Notes: generated from the letters alone by a model not told the origin. A stretch of DNA of 64,000 nucleotides from SMWD01 sp002729875 (GCA_036010905.1 DASCMH010000005.1:62001-126000), one strand, 5' to 3'; shown: positions 1-9,404, counted from the first letter of the stretch. A program made the numbers and translations.

Positions 1-351
1 GCATAGCTTTTCCGGGATAATCATTTTACGGCCCACCACGAGACCCGAGATATCGCGAACCGTATTTGCAATCTGATCCTGCGCCCACAACAAGTTAAGC
101 AGATCTTCCCGGGGGACGGGCATAAACATACTTTTCGGCAACTGACCGCGAATCTGTTTTTTTAACTCATCAGCCTCTTGCTCAAGTTCAACAATCTGGC
201 CACGCCACTTGTCGACTTCCTCCCATTCCTGCTCCATTGTTTTCTCGATAAACGGCAAGAGCGCCTGGGCGGCCTTGAAACAAACTTCCATGTGATGCTG
301 CATCGGTGCAACAGGAGAATCACCAAATATTTTTGAAATGTAATTTGCCAA
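1..351 (-). CDS. PhoU-like (DUF47) phosphate transport regulator, 3' part outside window
   Basis: Encodes the N-terminal 117 residues of a DUF47/TIGR00153 protein; the gene runs off the left edge. These proteins are alpha-helical PhoU relatives, usually encoded next to a Pit-type phosphate permease. Visible family features are the opening FGDSPVAPMQHHMEVC, the charged helix LLPFIEKTMEQEWEEVDKW and the helix turn VELEQEADELKKQIR. No ATG lies at the family's normal start. The only in-frame start that fits is TTG at 351, with GGAGGG seven bases before it, and an in-frame stop lies shortly upstream. I expect a pit gene beyond the window edge, but this cannot be seen. Confidence 0.85.
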   Translation of the reverse strand, partial: MANYISKIFGDSPVAPMQHHMEVCFKAAQALLPFIEKTMEQEWEEVDKWRGQIVELEQEADELKKQIRGQLPKSMFMPVPREDLLNLLWAQDQIANTVRDISGLVVGRKMIIPEKLC

Positions 352-373
352 TGAACTGCCCTCCCATGGATAT

Positions 374-410
374 GCCCTTTAAATAAAGGGCGCGCATGAT
401 TGCAAGTCAA
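374..410 (-). promoter_or_regulatory. Putative promoter and palindrome before the PhoU-like gene
   Basis: On the minus strand a TTGACT -35 element (410-405) is followed after 17 bp by TTTATT (387-382), a fair -10. The -10 lies inside a perfect palindrome, GCCCTTT-ATTT-AAAGGGC (374-391). The palindrome could be an operator, or a hairpin near the 5' end of the transcript. The assignment is by eye from consensus only. Confidence 0.45.
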
Positions 411-562
411 ATTTTGCGTATGGTACAGGAATGCCTGAATAGTGAAACATTAAATATGACTACCGTATATCGTGAGCAGATTGACGACTAAACAAGAAGG
501 CGGCCACACAGGGCGGCCGTCATTAACTCTCCTGTTAAAGCAACAAGGAGATATACATTGAC

Positions 563-597
563 AAAAAAGAAGGCGGCCCATAAGGGCCGCCTTCTTT
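563..597 (-). terminator. Rho-independent terminator of the Rieske oxygenase gene
   Basis: A perfect 14-bp GC-rich inverted repeat (566-579 with 584-597, loop ATAA) is followed on the minus strand by a run of T (A-run 563-568 on the plus strand). It sits just downstream of the Rieske gene stop at 623, so it most likely ends that transcript. Confidence 0.9.
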
Positions 598-622
598 ACT
601 CGCTTTTGATTATGCTCCTGAT

Positions 623-1828
623 CTAGGCTGCATTCTCAATTTTCTTGCGCTCGATGCGATTCTTGATGCGCGGAATTTCATCCAGCACCCAGTTACCAGA
701 GGTTCGCCGTCCCGGACACGGAATGGCATACGCCGTACCGATACCGTTGCTACGGTTGAACTCATCCATATCGATACGCCAACCCATATTGTCGAATTTC
801 TCGAGCCAGTCACGATAAGCCACGATCGCCTTGTCGGCCGGCATCAGGACTTCCTTGGTCGAACTCAGCGGGGTCCGAACCGGGGAGAGTTCATCCAGAA
901 TCTGGATGTCCTGACCTGCGATGACCGCGTTGCGCACGTGGATCGCCTCGTTATTCTTCGGATCCAGGATGAAATTGCGCATATTCAGGAAGAAGATCTT
1001 GGTCCGATTCTCATCCACCGGTTGTTCGAAGAAATACTGCCGGAACATCTTGTCTTCGGTAAGATTGATATACGTCGGCATGATGTTCGGACCGTAGGTG
1101 CCGCCACCGGCAAATATCTTGCTCCGCTCGGTCTTCGAATCACCCCACGGCGTATCCTCATCAGGCGCTGTTTCATCACCTTTCTGTGGCAGCGGCGGTG
1201 AATCAAACTGGTGCATAAACCAGAAACCCCAACCCTGCCGGTGATCCTCGGTCTCGTAGTCGTTCACCTTGTAGGTTTTGCGGTTCACGCCTTGATGGCC
1301 ATGAGTCGGATGGACGAACTCATTATGTGCCGGATCCAGTCCGTTCTCGATCGAACGCTCGTAGTAATACGGCACATCCAGTACCAGGATGTCATTAGCT
1401 CTCCAGCCTTCCTGACCGTACTCCTCAACTTCCAGCAGCGGTGGGCGGGATTCTTCAGGCTCATCACCCAGAAAAGCAAACACGATGCCGTATTTCTCCT
1501 CAACCGGGTAGGAATCAACCTTGGCGCGCGGCGGTGTTTTAGTGCCATAACCAATCGACGGGATATTCTTACACTCACCGTCTCCGCCAAATTCCCAACC
1601 ATGGTATGGGCAGACAACGCAGCCATCGATAATGCGAGGCGCGCTACCCATGGACCATGGGCCGCCCAACGAAGCACCACGGTGTGTACACGTATCGCTT
1701 AGAACACGTGCCTCACCATCCTGATCCCGAAATGCGACAAGATTAGCACCAAGAACCTTAACCTTTTCAGGCATCTCGTGGCCCAACTCATCACTTTTAA
1801 TAATCGGATACCAAAAATTGATATACAT
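623..1828 (-). CDS. Rieske non-haem iron ring-hydroxylating oxygenase, large subunit
   Basis: A 401-residue oxygenase alpha subunit. The Rieske [2Fe-2S] site is C47-T-H49-R-G with C73-P-Y-H76-G-W, in the first 120 residues. The catalytic mononuclear iron site reads NGLDPAHNEFVH, giving His168 and His173 about 90 residues later. The C-terminal half would form the substrate pocket. Start ATG 1828 has GGGAG seven bases upstream. It stands alone, with no ferredoxin, reductase or beta-subunit gene beside it, so electrons must come from partners encoded elsewhere. Substrate cannot be told from sequence; such single-gene oxygenases act on aromatic rings, sterols, quaternary amines or O-/N-methyl groups. 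Its own terminator marks it as a monocistronic unit. Confidence 0.9.
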   Translation of the reverse strand: MYINFWYPIIKSDELGHEMPEKVKVLGANLVAFRDQDGEARVLSDTCTHRGASLGGPWSMGSAPRIIDGCVVCPYHGWEFGGDGECKNIPSIGYGTKTPPRAKVDSYPVEEKYGIVFAFLGDEPEESRPPLLEVEEYGQEGWRANDILVLDVPYYYERSIENGLDPAHNEFVHPTHGHQGVNRKTYKVNDYETEDHRQGWGFWFMHQFDSPPLPQKGDETAPDEDTPWGDSKTERSKIFAGGGTYGPNIMPTYINLTEDKMFRQYFFEQPVDENRTKIFFLNMRNFILDPKNNEAIHVRNAVIAGQDIQILDELSPVRTPLSSTKEVLMPADKAIVAYRDWLEKFDNMGWRIDMDEFNRSNGIGTAYAIPCPGRRTSGNWVLDEIPRIKNRIERKKIENAA

Positions 1829-2242
1829 TTTTTTCTCCCAAGACCCTGCTTAGAGGGTCATTTATGCCAACAGGTAGTCGACCTGCAAACCTGCTAATGT
1901 GCATTCAAACCAGAATCGTGATTACACAACTCACCCTTACATACTGGATAATCAAAATACTAGCTACGCCTCGAAAGACACCCAATTCGTACTTCTACTT
2001 ATCGCTTGCGTGCAAAACCGTATACAATCAAGTGACTTTCACGCCATTTGTTGCCAGGCCACGATTCTGAAGCTTTGCAATACCTTAATTTAGGTTAAAC
2101 TTGAAAAATGGCTAACCTTTGCCCTACAACGGCTTGCCGCAGAGCAGCACTAGCCGGTCGCCGATAACCAATTGCTTGCTGCTCTCGCTGCGTTTCCCTT
2201 ACACTATTTACCTACCCATACTCAGCTTTTGGCATCCGCTTA
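1829..2242. other. Intergenic region between divergent Rieske and fixL-like genes
   Basis: These 414 bases hold no convincing gene; the short open frames have no family features or ribosome site. They must carry the promoters of both flanking genes. The one regular element seen is an inverted repeat AGGTTA (2092-2097) / TAACCT (2113-2118), 15 bp apart, about 125 bp before the kinase start. It is a possible regulator site without a known match. Confidence 0.5.
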
Positions 2243-3382
2243 GTGGTCACCCCTCCCAAACAACCACAGACCCCAGATTTTGACCTGCCCGCTCAGGTAG
2301 CAATCATGGATGCGCTGATCGAAGCGATTGTCATTACGAATGATCGGGGGAAAATCGAGCGCTGCAACAAGGCAGCTGTCGGTATGTTCGGCTACTCACA
2401 GGAGGAAGCCATGGGTCAGGATATTTCGATCCTGATGCCCCCCAATGAAGAGGCCAAACATAGTAACTACGTAGAACGCTATCGTCGGACGCGTAAAGCT
2501 CGGATCATAGGTATCGGTCGCGAACTCAACGCCCGGCGCAAGGACGGTACGATTTTCCCGATTCACCTGGCACTTAGTGAAATAACTTATAATGGGACCG
2601 TACGCTTCATCGGTCTGATACGCGACCTGACAGATGACAAAAAAGCCGAAGAACGCACACTGCGCCTGCATACCGACATGATCACAGCAAGCCGCCTGAC
2701 GACGATGGGCGAGATGGCCGCAGCGATGGCGCATGAAATCAACCAACCGCTGGCTGCGATTGCCAACTACGCCTCGGCAAGCGAACGAATACTGGCCAGC
2801 AGACCAGATGATATTGAAGATATCAAAACAGCACTGCATCATATCAAGACCCAATCGCACCGGGCTGGCGATATCATCCGCAAGCTACGAAGTTTTGTTA
2901 CACCCGGAAGCGTTGATCTGGAACCGACGGACATCAAGGCGATCATCGATGAAATCAAACCTTTGGCAGAGGTTGATGCAAATGCCAACAATATTGCAAT
3001 CTATTTCGATGTCTCAACCAATCTGCCAAAGATTGTTGCCGACCAGATGCAGATCCAGCAGGTACTGCTGAATCTGTTGCGTAATGGAATCGATGCGATG
3101 CATGACTGCAATCCCGAACATCGGCGACTGGAACTGCATTGCTATATTGCAACTCCCCATAACATTCGCATTGATGTCATCGACCACGGCCATGGCATCA
3201 CAGAGGAGGCTGGAAAGAACATGTTTCTTCCTTTTTTCACCACCAAGACCAGCGGCATGGGCATGGGCCTGGCAATCAGCCATAGTATTGTAAAATCTCA
3301 CAGTGGAGTATTGAGTTTCTCCAATAACCTGAGCGGCGGAGCAACATTCTCCGTAATGCTACCTACCAAGATGGCCAACTAA
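2243..3382 (+). CDS. fixL: FixL-like haem PAS oxygen-sensor histidine kinase
   Basis: A soluble 379-residue kinase with a PAS domain (about 20-130), a HisKA domain with phospho-acceptor His164 in AMAHEINQPL, and a HATPase domain with DHGHGITE and GMGMGLAIS boxes near the C-terminus. There are no membrane segments. The PAS domain has the haem-FixL signature: His73 (KHSNY) sits exactly 20 residues before Arg93 (IGIGR). This is the spacing of the proximal haem His200 and distal Arg220 in Bradyrhizobium FixL, as I recall those sequences. It should therefore bind O2 and shut off kinase activity when oxygenated. It starts with GTG at 2243, without a strong ribosome site; ATG at codon 22 is an alternative. 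The stop overlaps the next gene's start (TAATG), so it is translationally coupled to the FixJ-like partner. Confidence 0.88.
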   Translation: MVTPPKQPQTPDFDLPAQVAIMDALIEAIVITNDRGKIERCNKAAVGMFGYSQEEAMGQDISILMPPNEEAKHSNYVERYRRTRKARIIGIGRELNARRKDGTIFPIHLALSEITYNGTVRFIGLIRDLTDDKKAEERTLRLHTDMITASRLTTMGEMAAAMAHEINQPLAAIANYASASERILASRPDDIEDIKTALHHIKTQSHRAGDIIRKLRSFVTPGSVDLEPTDIKAIIDEIKPLAEVDANANNIAIYFDVSTNLPKIVADQMQIQQVLLNLLRNGIDAMHDCNPEHRRLELHCYIATPHNIRIDVIDHGHGITEEAGKNMFLPFFTTKTSGMGMGLAISHSIVKSHSGVLSFSNNLSGGATFSVMLPTKMAN

Positions 3383-3993
3383 TGACAGATCATAGTCAAA
3401 AAGTTTTTATTGTTGATGACGATATCTCGGTTAGAGATTCTCTGGACTTTCTACTTAAGAGTGTCAATCTCGAATCAGAGAGCTTTAGATCCGGTGATGA
3501 ATTTCTGGCTGCTTACAAAGCTGAATGGGAGGGCTGCATATTGCTTGATATTCGCATGCCGGGCATCAGCGGCATGGAAGTGCAGCGACAACTTTCCGAA
3601 GTGGACTGCAGTCTGCCGATAATTTTCATAACCGGTCACGGTGATATCTCAATGGCTGTCGAAGCAATGCAACTCGGGGCCCATGACTTCATACAAAAAC
3701 CCTTCCACGATCAGGTTCTGCTGGACAAAATACAGGCCGCGCTTGCTCTACGCAGAGAAACCCAGGACGAGGCCGAACAAATAAGAACTATTCAAAAAAA
3801 CTACAGTACTCTGACACCTCGCGAGACCGAGGTCATGTCAGCTGTTGCAAAGGGACTCGCTAACAAGGTCATCGCAATGGATCTCAATTTGAGCCAGCGT
3901 ACCGTGGAAATCCATCGTGCACGAGTCATGGAAAAGATGCATGTTCGGTCATTAGCCGAACTCGTCAAACTGGCGGTAAAGCTTGAAGGGTAA
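3382..3993 (+). CDS. fixJ: FixJ-like response regulator (receiver + LuxR-type HTH)
   Basis: A 203-residue two-domain regulator. The receiver (1-120) has acidic residues D12-D14, phospho-acceptor Asp56 in LLDIRMPG, the switch Thr in FITGHGD and the Lys in IQKPF. The LuxR/FixJ helix-turn-helix (about 140-203) begins LTPRETEV and contains NLSQRTVEIHRARVMEKM. Its start overlaps the stop of the kinase gene, the usual fixLJ arrangement. By family knowledge, FixJ-P activates genes for low-oxygen respiration, often through an FNR/FixK-type regulator. No such gene lies in this window, so the regulon is unknown. Confidence 0.9.
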   Translation: MTDHSQKVFIVDDDISVRDSLDFLLKSVNLESESFRSGDEFLAAYKAEWEGCILLDIRMPGISGMEVQRQLSEVDCSLPIIFITGHGDISMAVEAMQLGAHDFIQKPFHDQVLLDKIQAALALRRETQDEAEQIRTIQKNYSTLTPRETEVMSAVAKGLANKVIAMDLNLSQRTVEIHRARVMEKMHVRSLAELVKLAVKLEG

Positions 3994-4010
3994 CCGCTAG
4001 CAAGCCGGGC

Positions 4011-4490
4011 TTATCGGGTGATATGTGCTGCCTGGTACATATTTCTTGCTTCCTGCAAAGTGATTTTTATTCTTTTGATCAATTCTCGCTCGATTACAGG
4101 TTTGACGAGATAATCGGATGCTTTTCTGTGCAACGCGGTCACAGCATGACCGACATCATGATCGCCAGTCAGGATAATCAACGGTAAGTGGCTATTTCTT
4201 TCACGGAGTATGGATAACAGTTCCAGACCATCAACCCCGGGCAGTACCATCTCTGATATGACACAGCCAAAACGTTCTGAGCATTGCTCAGCTTCCAAAA
4301 ATATTTCGGCACTAGGGTAGCATACAGCATCATATCCGGTTCGCTTGAGCAACATCTCCAGCTCGGATCGCTGCCCCTCATCAGGATCAATGATATAAAT
4401 TATTGGGTTTATTTTTTTTATTTTATCGATCACAGGAATCATTCCATATCGCAACAGACCCGGCTCGATTTTGCCGGTCAAAATTACCAT
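4011..4490 (-). CDS. Stand-alone receiver-domain protein with Glu in place of the phospho-acceptor Asp
   Basis: A 159-residue protein that is a single receiver domain after a 25-residue leader, with no output domain. Acidic pocket residues D35 and D37 (IIDPDEG), the switch Thr108 (ILTGD) and Lys130 (YLVKP) are kept. The phospho-acceptor position reads CVISEMVLPG, that is Glu80 where FixJ has Asp (CILLDIRMPG). Such a change blocks normal phosphorylation and may mimic the active state. The gene converges on fixJ with only 17 bases between stops. A start at ATG 4442 (MIPVIDK) is also possible. It may tune the FixLJ pathway by binding FixL or FixJ, but that is inferred from position and similarity only. 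Confidence 0.8.
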   Translation of the reverse strand: MVILTGKIEPGLLRYGMIPVIDKIKKINPIIYIIDPDEGQRSELEMLLKRTGYDAVCYPSAEIFLEAEQCSERFGCVISEMVLPGVDGLELLSILRERNSHLPLIILTGDHDVGHAVTALHRKASDYLVKPVIERELIKRIKITLQEARNMYQAAHITR

Positions 4491-4708
4491 GCTGTAAACC
4501 TGATCTACTATGCAGTCTATAACCTTATCTATTTGAAACTATAAGGAATACTACCTAAGCATATGAAAACCGTGGTTTCGGGCATAAAGACTGAAGGACT
4601 CTTGCATCAAATCCCTGTTACTCGCCGGCACTCCCTCGACAACTATTGGATTGCTTGCATTTAATCTAAAATAGGCTGCAATCATACTTTTTAGGAACGC
4701 ACTACCCG

Positions 4709-6757
4709 ATGATACGAATATTTCCTATATGTATTGCTATGACAGTACTTTGCGCTGGCTGCGGACAATTATCGCAAATCACACCGACCGATACCCCTGT
4801 ACCTGCACGCCGGCTTGGCTTTGACCCAGCTGAACTGGACACAACAATCAGGCCCCAGGATGATTTCTATGCCTATGTAAACAATCTCTGGATTCAATCG
4901 ACCAGGATTCCTCCGGAATGGTCAAAATACGGCACTATGCAGATTGTTTATGAGAAAACTGAACAGCAACTAAAGACAATTATCCAGGCGGCAGCAACCA
5001 ATTCAGCCAGCGCAGATAGCAATTCAAAAAAAACCGGCGACTTGTATAACAGTTTTATGAATACTGCACGAACTGAAGAACTTGGTTTATCGCCGCTCGC
5101 ACCAGAACTGGAACGTATCAACACTCTACACAATCACGATGAGCTGATTCATTATTTCGGTCAGGCGCTGGCAATCGGAATCACGGTGCCTATCGACTTC
5201 TATATAGATGCCAATGCCGCACAACCGGATCAGACGCTGGCCTATATCTGGCAAAGCGGCCTCGGCCTGCCCGACCGTGAGTACTACCTGTCGGAATCGC
5301 CACGCCTTATTGAAGTACGCAGTCAATACCGCACCCATATTGCCAAAATGCTCAGCCTGGCGGGCTGGGAAAATACTGCTGATGCAGAAACCATCATCAA
5401 CATTGAGAAACTGCTTGCCGAACAACATTGGAGCGGCGTGCAGAATCGCGATCGTGAGAAAATCTACAGCAATAAGTATACGATTGATGCCGCAAATGCA
5501 CTAAGCCCAGGATTTGACTGGACTATTTTTCTTGATTCCGGCGGATTTGGTGCCCCAGAACAATTTATTATCGCACAACCCGACTATTTTGCAGCGCTCG
5601 GAGAAATCATCCGTTCAATTCCTGTTGAAGACTGGCGCACTTATCTGCGATTTAACCTACTGCGCGCATTCGCGCCTTATCTGAACGCAGCGATAGTTGC
5701 CGAAAATTTCAATTTCAGCCGCCGTATTCTGCGCGGTCAGGAACAGATTCGGCCGCGCTGGAAACGCGGCATCCGACTGGTTAATGCTTCACTGGGTGAG
5801 GCTGTCGGCAGGATTTATGTCGAGCAATATTTTCCACCTGATGCCAAACAACGCATTGACAAGATGATTGAGAATCTGCGGACGGCCTTTCAACAGTCGA
5901 TCGATACGCTGACATGGATGACCGACGAAACGAAACAGGCTGCTCAGGAAAAACTGGCCCTTTTCACGACCAAGATCGGTTACCCGGAAAAATGGCAGGA
6001 CTACACAACGCTCAAAATTGATGACTCCGATCTTATCGGTAATGTTCGTCGTGCGCACGAATTCTCACACCAGGAAGCCATTGCAAAGCTTGCCAACAAG
6101 GTTGATCGAAGTGAGTGGAGCATGACACCACAGACTGTTAATGCATACTATCGCCCAACTCTGAATGAAATCGTATTTCCGGCTGCAATCCTGCAACCGC
6201 CATTTTTCGACGTCACAGCTGACGATGCCCTTAATTATGGTTCTATTGGCGCTGTCATCGGTCACGAGTTCAGCCATGGCTTCGACGATCAGGGCAGAAA
6301 ATTTGATGGGCACGGCCGGCTCACCGACTGGTGGACCGAAGTTGATACAAGTGAATATGAAGTCCGCAGCGCTGGACTTGTCCAACAATATGATGCCTTT
6401 CTGCCGATCCCCGATCAGGCTATCAACGGCAAGCTGACACTGGGTGAAAATATTGCTGATCTAGCCGGTTTGATCATGGCTTATCGTGCCTGGCAGATTC
6501 TCATTGATGGTGTGAAGCCTCAGGTAATCAACGGCTTTAGCGGTGATGAAAGATTTTTTATCGGCTACGCGCAGACCTGGCGAGCCAAAATTCACGAAGA
6601 ATCGCTGAGTGAAATGCTGCTCAGTGACCCGCACTCACCGCCAAACTACCGGGTAATTGGCGTACTGCGAAATATGCAGGAATTCTACACGGCTTTTGGT
6701 ATCGCCTCAGGAGATGGAATGTACCTCCCGGCTGAGCAACGTGCGCATATCTGGTAA
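4709..6757 (+). CDS. M13 family (neprilysin/PepO-like) zinc metallopeptidase lipoprotein
   Basis: A 682-residue endopeptidase of normal M13 length. The N-terminus is a lipoprotein signal with lipobox LCAGC (Cys18), so the enzyme is membrane-anchored outside the cytoplasm. The opening RPQDDFYAYVNNLW is the M13 N-domain signature. Zinc ligands are His519 and His523 in GHEFSHGFDDQG, with Glu580 in GENIADLAGL as third ligand and Glu520 as catalytic base. The family's substrate-aligning NAYY segment is also present (TVNAYYRPTLNE). AGGAA lies upstream of the ATG. It stands alone; the likely role is peptide turnover in the periplasm. Confidence 0.93.
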   Translation: MIRIFPICIAMTVLCAGCGQLSQITPTDTPVPARRLGFDPAELDTTIRPQDDFYAYVNNLWIQSTRIPPEWSKYGTMQIVYEKTEQQLKTIIQAAATNSASADSNSKKTGDLYNSFMNTARTEELGLSPLAPELERINTLHNHDELIHYFGQALAIGITVPIDFYIDANAAQPDQTLAYIWQSGLGLPDREYYLSESPRLIEVRSQYRTHIAKMLSLAGWENTADAETIINIEKLLAEQHWSGVQNRDREKIYSNKYTIDAANALSPGFDWTIFLDSGGFGAPEQFIIAQPDYFAALGEIIRSIPVEDWRTYLRFNLLRAFAPYLNAAIVAENFNFSRRILRGQEQIRPRWKRGIRLVNASLGEAVGRIYVEQYFPPDAKQRIDKMIENLRTAFQQSIDTLTWMTDETKQAAQEKLALFTTKIGYPEKWQDYTTLKIDDSDLIGNVRRAHEFSHQEAIAKLANKVDRSEWSMTPQTVNAYYRPTLNEIVFPAAILQPPFFDVTADDALNYGSIGAVIGHEFSHGFDDQGRKFDGHGRLTDWWTEVDTSEYEVRSAGLVQQYDAFLPIPDQAINGKLTLGENIADLAGLIMAYRAWQILIDGVKPQVINGFSGDERFFIGYAQTWRAKIHEESLSEMLLSDPHSPPNYRVIGVLRNMQEFYTAFGIASGDGMYLPAEQRAHIW

Positions 6758-7028
6758 AGACCGGAAAATCTGACGACCAATCTTTCGATAGCCAGAATGA
6801 TCTGCATCGTCACCAAAAGTTGCCCGCAGAACGAGTACATACCGGGGATATTGCAAAAAGAAAAATTTTTCACTAATGCCCATGACTAATTGCCGCAAAA
6901 AATTGATTCACATTAGTGAAAACGCACTCGACCTGAACCAGGCATACACCTGAGTCAGTAAATAGCAGTTAAAACGATTTAGGCAGACCCGCACGGATCA
7001 TGGAGCTGCGACAAGTTCACTTTTGTTG

Positions 7029-9104
7029 CTACCGGTTTTTTCTCTTCTTTAACAACCTGTCAAACAAGCCCTGCACTTTCTCAACTGCCTTATCAGTGGC
7101 AGCCTCGACCGCTTTGTCTTTCGATTCTTCTCGATCCTTTTTAACCTGCTCGAATACAACCAGGCGCTGCCGACAACGTTCCGGCCCGGTTTTGGCCGCA
7201 ACTTTCATCTGCTTAACCTCACTCTTGGTTGCCAATGCAGCGCCATAGAGCAACGCCCTGTCGACCAATGCCTTGGTATCAACTTTGCCGGTTGGCGCTG
7301 CCAACGTTCCGCGAACCTTGAACGGCGGTAAAATACTCGCTGCGCTGCGGCCAGCTGCCAATCGATCAAAATCAAGCCGCAGAGATTCATCACGCAGGTT
7401 GATCTGGCCACGGCCAAACAGGGATACACCGCTCATATCAATTACCAGACCGGACGGGACAGCGATACCGTCCCTGATTCCAATTTTGGTTATTACGCAA
7501 TGCAAACCAATCGATCCGGATTCACCGGGTTTATCCATAATGGATTTGATATCTGTAAATGCACTTTGTATCAACCGATTATTGACCCTGGCAGTCCCCA
7601 GCTCAACTTCAAGCGAACCATTTAATGAAGCCATAATCTCATGTACCGAGACTCCGTCACCGGTTACATCAATATCCAGGTTGAGTCGTCCCCCCGTCAG
7701 TATTGCAGCATTGCCGGCATCCAACAGGCTGCCAAAATCAGGATGGCGAATATTCAGCTTTGCTGACACCCGGGGTTCCTGGTCGACTAATTTCAGTTTG
7801 GCCCTGCCATTAACTGCCGCACCCATGGCATTAAATTGGAGCGGCTTGACTGATATCGTCTTCGGCACAATATTCAGTCCGATATTAAGATTACTCAATG
7901 TTGTATCAGGGTCCAGTATCAACTCACCAACGTCGATATTCACCGCTGCGGTAACCGTCTCAAGAGCCCCCATTATTTCCACAGGAAGCGGATCATCCGG
8001 AAATAACCTCTGTTCCCGGTCACCCGCCACAGTCGCGGCATCCAAAGCAGCCTCACCCGGATCATCCTCCGGCAATAACCGCATCAAATCGATCCGTGAC
8101 GAACGAAGACTTGCATCCAGCTGCAACAGTTCCCCGGCAATACTGGCTTGCAGATCACCGTCGATTTGCATTTCACCGCCACTGAATGACAGGTTTGCAA
8201 AATGTACCTGCTCGTGCGACCCGGTAATCCCGGCAGTTGCCCGATAAACCCCAAGGTCAGGAATTTCAGTACCGGTCGGCGCCGACCAGGCTGCAAGCGA
8301 GTTACCTTCAATACTGACAGCAACATCGATGCCCCGCATGGACATTACATTCTGAATATTACCGCTGACCCTGGCCGTTGCATCAACAAAGTCCGCAGTT
8401 AAATCCAGCCCCAGGGGCCCTTCGGCCAGCAGATCAGAAATCCCGGTAATTTCACCCGCCAACCTGACCGGTTCTTCACCAAATGATGCCTTCAGATCGA
8501 CAACAAGCGGAGCCTGTGCCGACTCCATTTGCGCGACCAGCTCAGCAATACGAAAACGCTGAACTGTGCCACTCACACCATCTTTGTACACGATTGCAGC
8601 ATCCCGAATTACAGTTTCCTTCAGGACTGCCGCAGTCAAAAAAGTATCGCCAGTGGAGGCCGACTCGGAATCAATAGCGGCATCACCCACCGTCTCAAAC
8701 TCCCAGTTACCCTTGCCGTGCTGATCTGTCTCCAGCATGAGATCCAGGCCAAAAATCTCCAGCCGGCTTAGCTCTATCTGGCCAAAGACAAGCGGCAAAA
8801 GCCTCAGATGCACTTCAACATGCTCGACCAGCAACATGTCATCACGGCTTGCCCAGTCTGCATTCTGCACTGAGACATCATTAACACTGATGCCCGGCGT
8901 CAGACCAATATTGATATTCAATGCCCCGTTGAGGTGAAGCTCCCTGCCGATCGCATCCCTGACAACATCCGCAATGGGCGCTTCATAGTCACTCAAATCG
9001 ATTGAATTCAGTGTTATGACCGCAGCGATCAACCCACCGGCAAGCACGACAACCAGGATAATAATGCCGATTAACAGTTGCTTCACAATAAAAGCCACCT
9101 CCAT
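7029..9104 (-). CDS. AsmA family protein
   Basis: A 691-residue protein with one N-terminal membrane segment (IVKQLLIGIIILVVVLAGGL) and a long periplasmic region rich in beta structure. It has the AsmA opening pattern (GRELHLNGALNINIGLTPGISVNDV) and a C-terminal AsmA_2-like segment ending in a Lys/Arg-rich tail. AsmA-like proteins are thought to form elongated bridges carrying phospholipid to the outer membrane. The gene is single, with 270 bases to the peptidase gene behind it. A strong 324-codon open frame on the opposite strand is a by-product of its codon pattern. Confidence 0.85.
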   Translation of the reverse strand: MEVAFIVKQLLIGIIILVVVLAGGLIAAVITLNSIDLSDYEAPIADVVRDAIGRELHLNGALNINIGLTPGISVNDVSVQNADWASRDDMLLVEHVEVHLRLLPLVFGQIELSRLEIFGLDLMLETDQHGKGNWEFETVGDAAIDSESASTGDTFLTAAVLKETVIRDAAIVYKDGVSGTVQRFRIAELVAQMESAQAPLVVDLKASFGEEPVRLAGEITGISDLLAEGPLGLDLTADFVDATARVSGNIQNVMSMRGIDVAVSIEGNSLAAWSAPTGTEIPDLGVYRATAGITGSHEQVHFANLSFSGGEMQIDGDLQASIAGELLQLDASLRSSRIDLMRLLPEDDPGEAALDAATVAGDREQRLFPDDPLPVEIMGALETVTAAVNIDVGELILDPDTTLSNLNIGLNIVPKTISVKPLQFNAMGAAVNGRAKLKLVDQEPRVSAKLNIRHPDFGSLLDAGNAAILTGGRLNLDIDVTGDGVSVHEIMASLNGSLEVELGTARVNNRLIQSAFTDIKSIMDKPGESGSIGLHCVITKIGIRDGIAVPSGLVIDMSGVSLFGRGQINLRDESLRLDFDRLAAGRSAASILPPFKVRGTLAAPTGKVDTKALVDRALLYGAALATKSEVKQMKVAAKTGPERCRQRLVVFEQVKKDREESKDKAVEAATDKAVEKVQGLFDRLLKKRKNR

Positions 9105-9404
9105 TTATAAGGCCAACCGTCCACACCAATATAGCCGCCACCCGGACATCAAAGGGCTTGAACGCGATAGTGGCCTGCGAACCACGAGATTATCCCAAAT
9201 TATTCGACCAGGGGAAGACCAACCCCAAAACGACAGTGCCCGCAGAATTAAAAGCCATTAATCCTGCAAAAAAGAACAAAACAGCCCACTAATTTTGAGC
9301 AGTTGAATGCAAGATAACCATACCTTGATCGCCAACCCCTTTACACAAAATTACGACAAGATTTCTCCGCTAGAATAAAGCCTCTTTTCATGCGGAACCC
9401 ATAA
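9105..9404. other. Intergenic region between divergent asmA-like and hydrolase genes
   Basis: These 300 bases contain no supported gene. The 3' half is AT-rich, and a TAGAAT box (about 9372) could be the -10 of the hydrolase promoter, but no well-spaced -35 is evident. Confidence 0.4.

Noticed and set aside
485..525. GGCGGCC-containing repeat upstream of the Rieske terminator as a second terminator
   Set aside because: The repeat units are mainly direct rather than inverted; only a five-base stem with a long loop can form, and no T-run follows.
2243..3993. FixLJ as part of a nitrogen-fixation island
   Set aside because: No nif, fixK, fixNOPQ or related genes lie in the window; FixLJ pairs also control microaerobic respiration.
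7273..8247. A 324-codon open frame on the plus strand opposite the AsmA-like gene
   Set aside because: Its Ser/Arg/Pro-rich translation shows no family pattern and lies wholly within a well-supported gene; it follows from codon bias of that gene.
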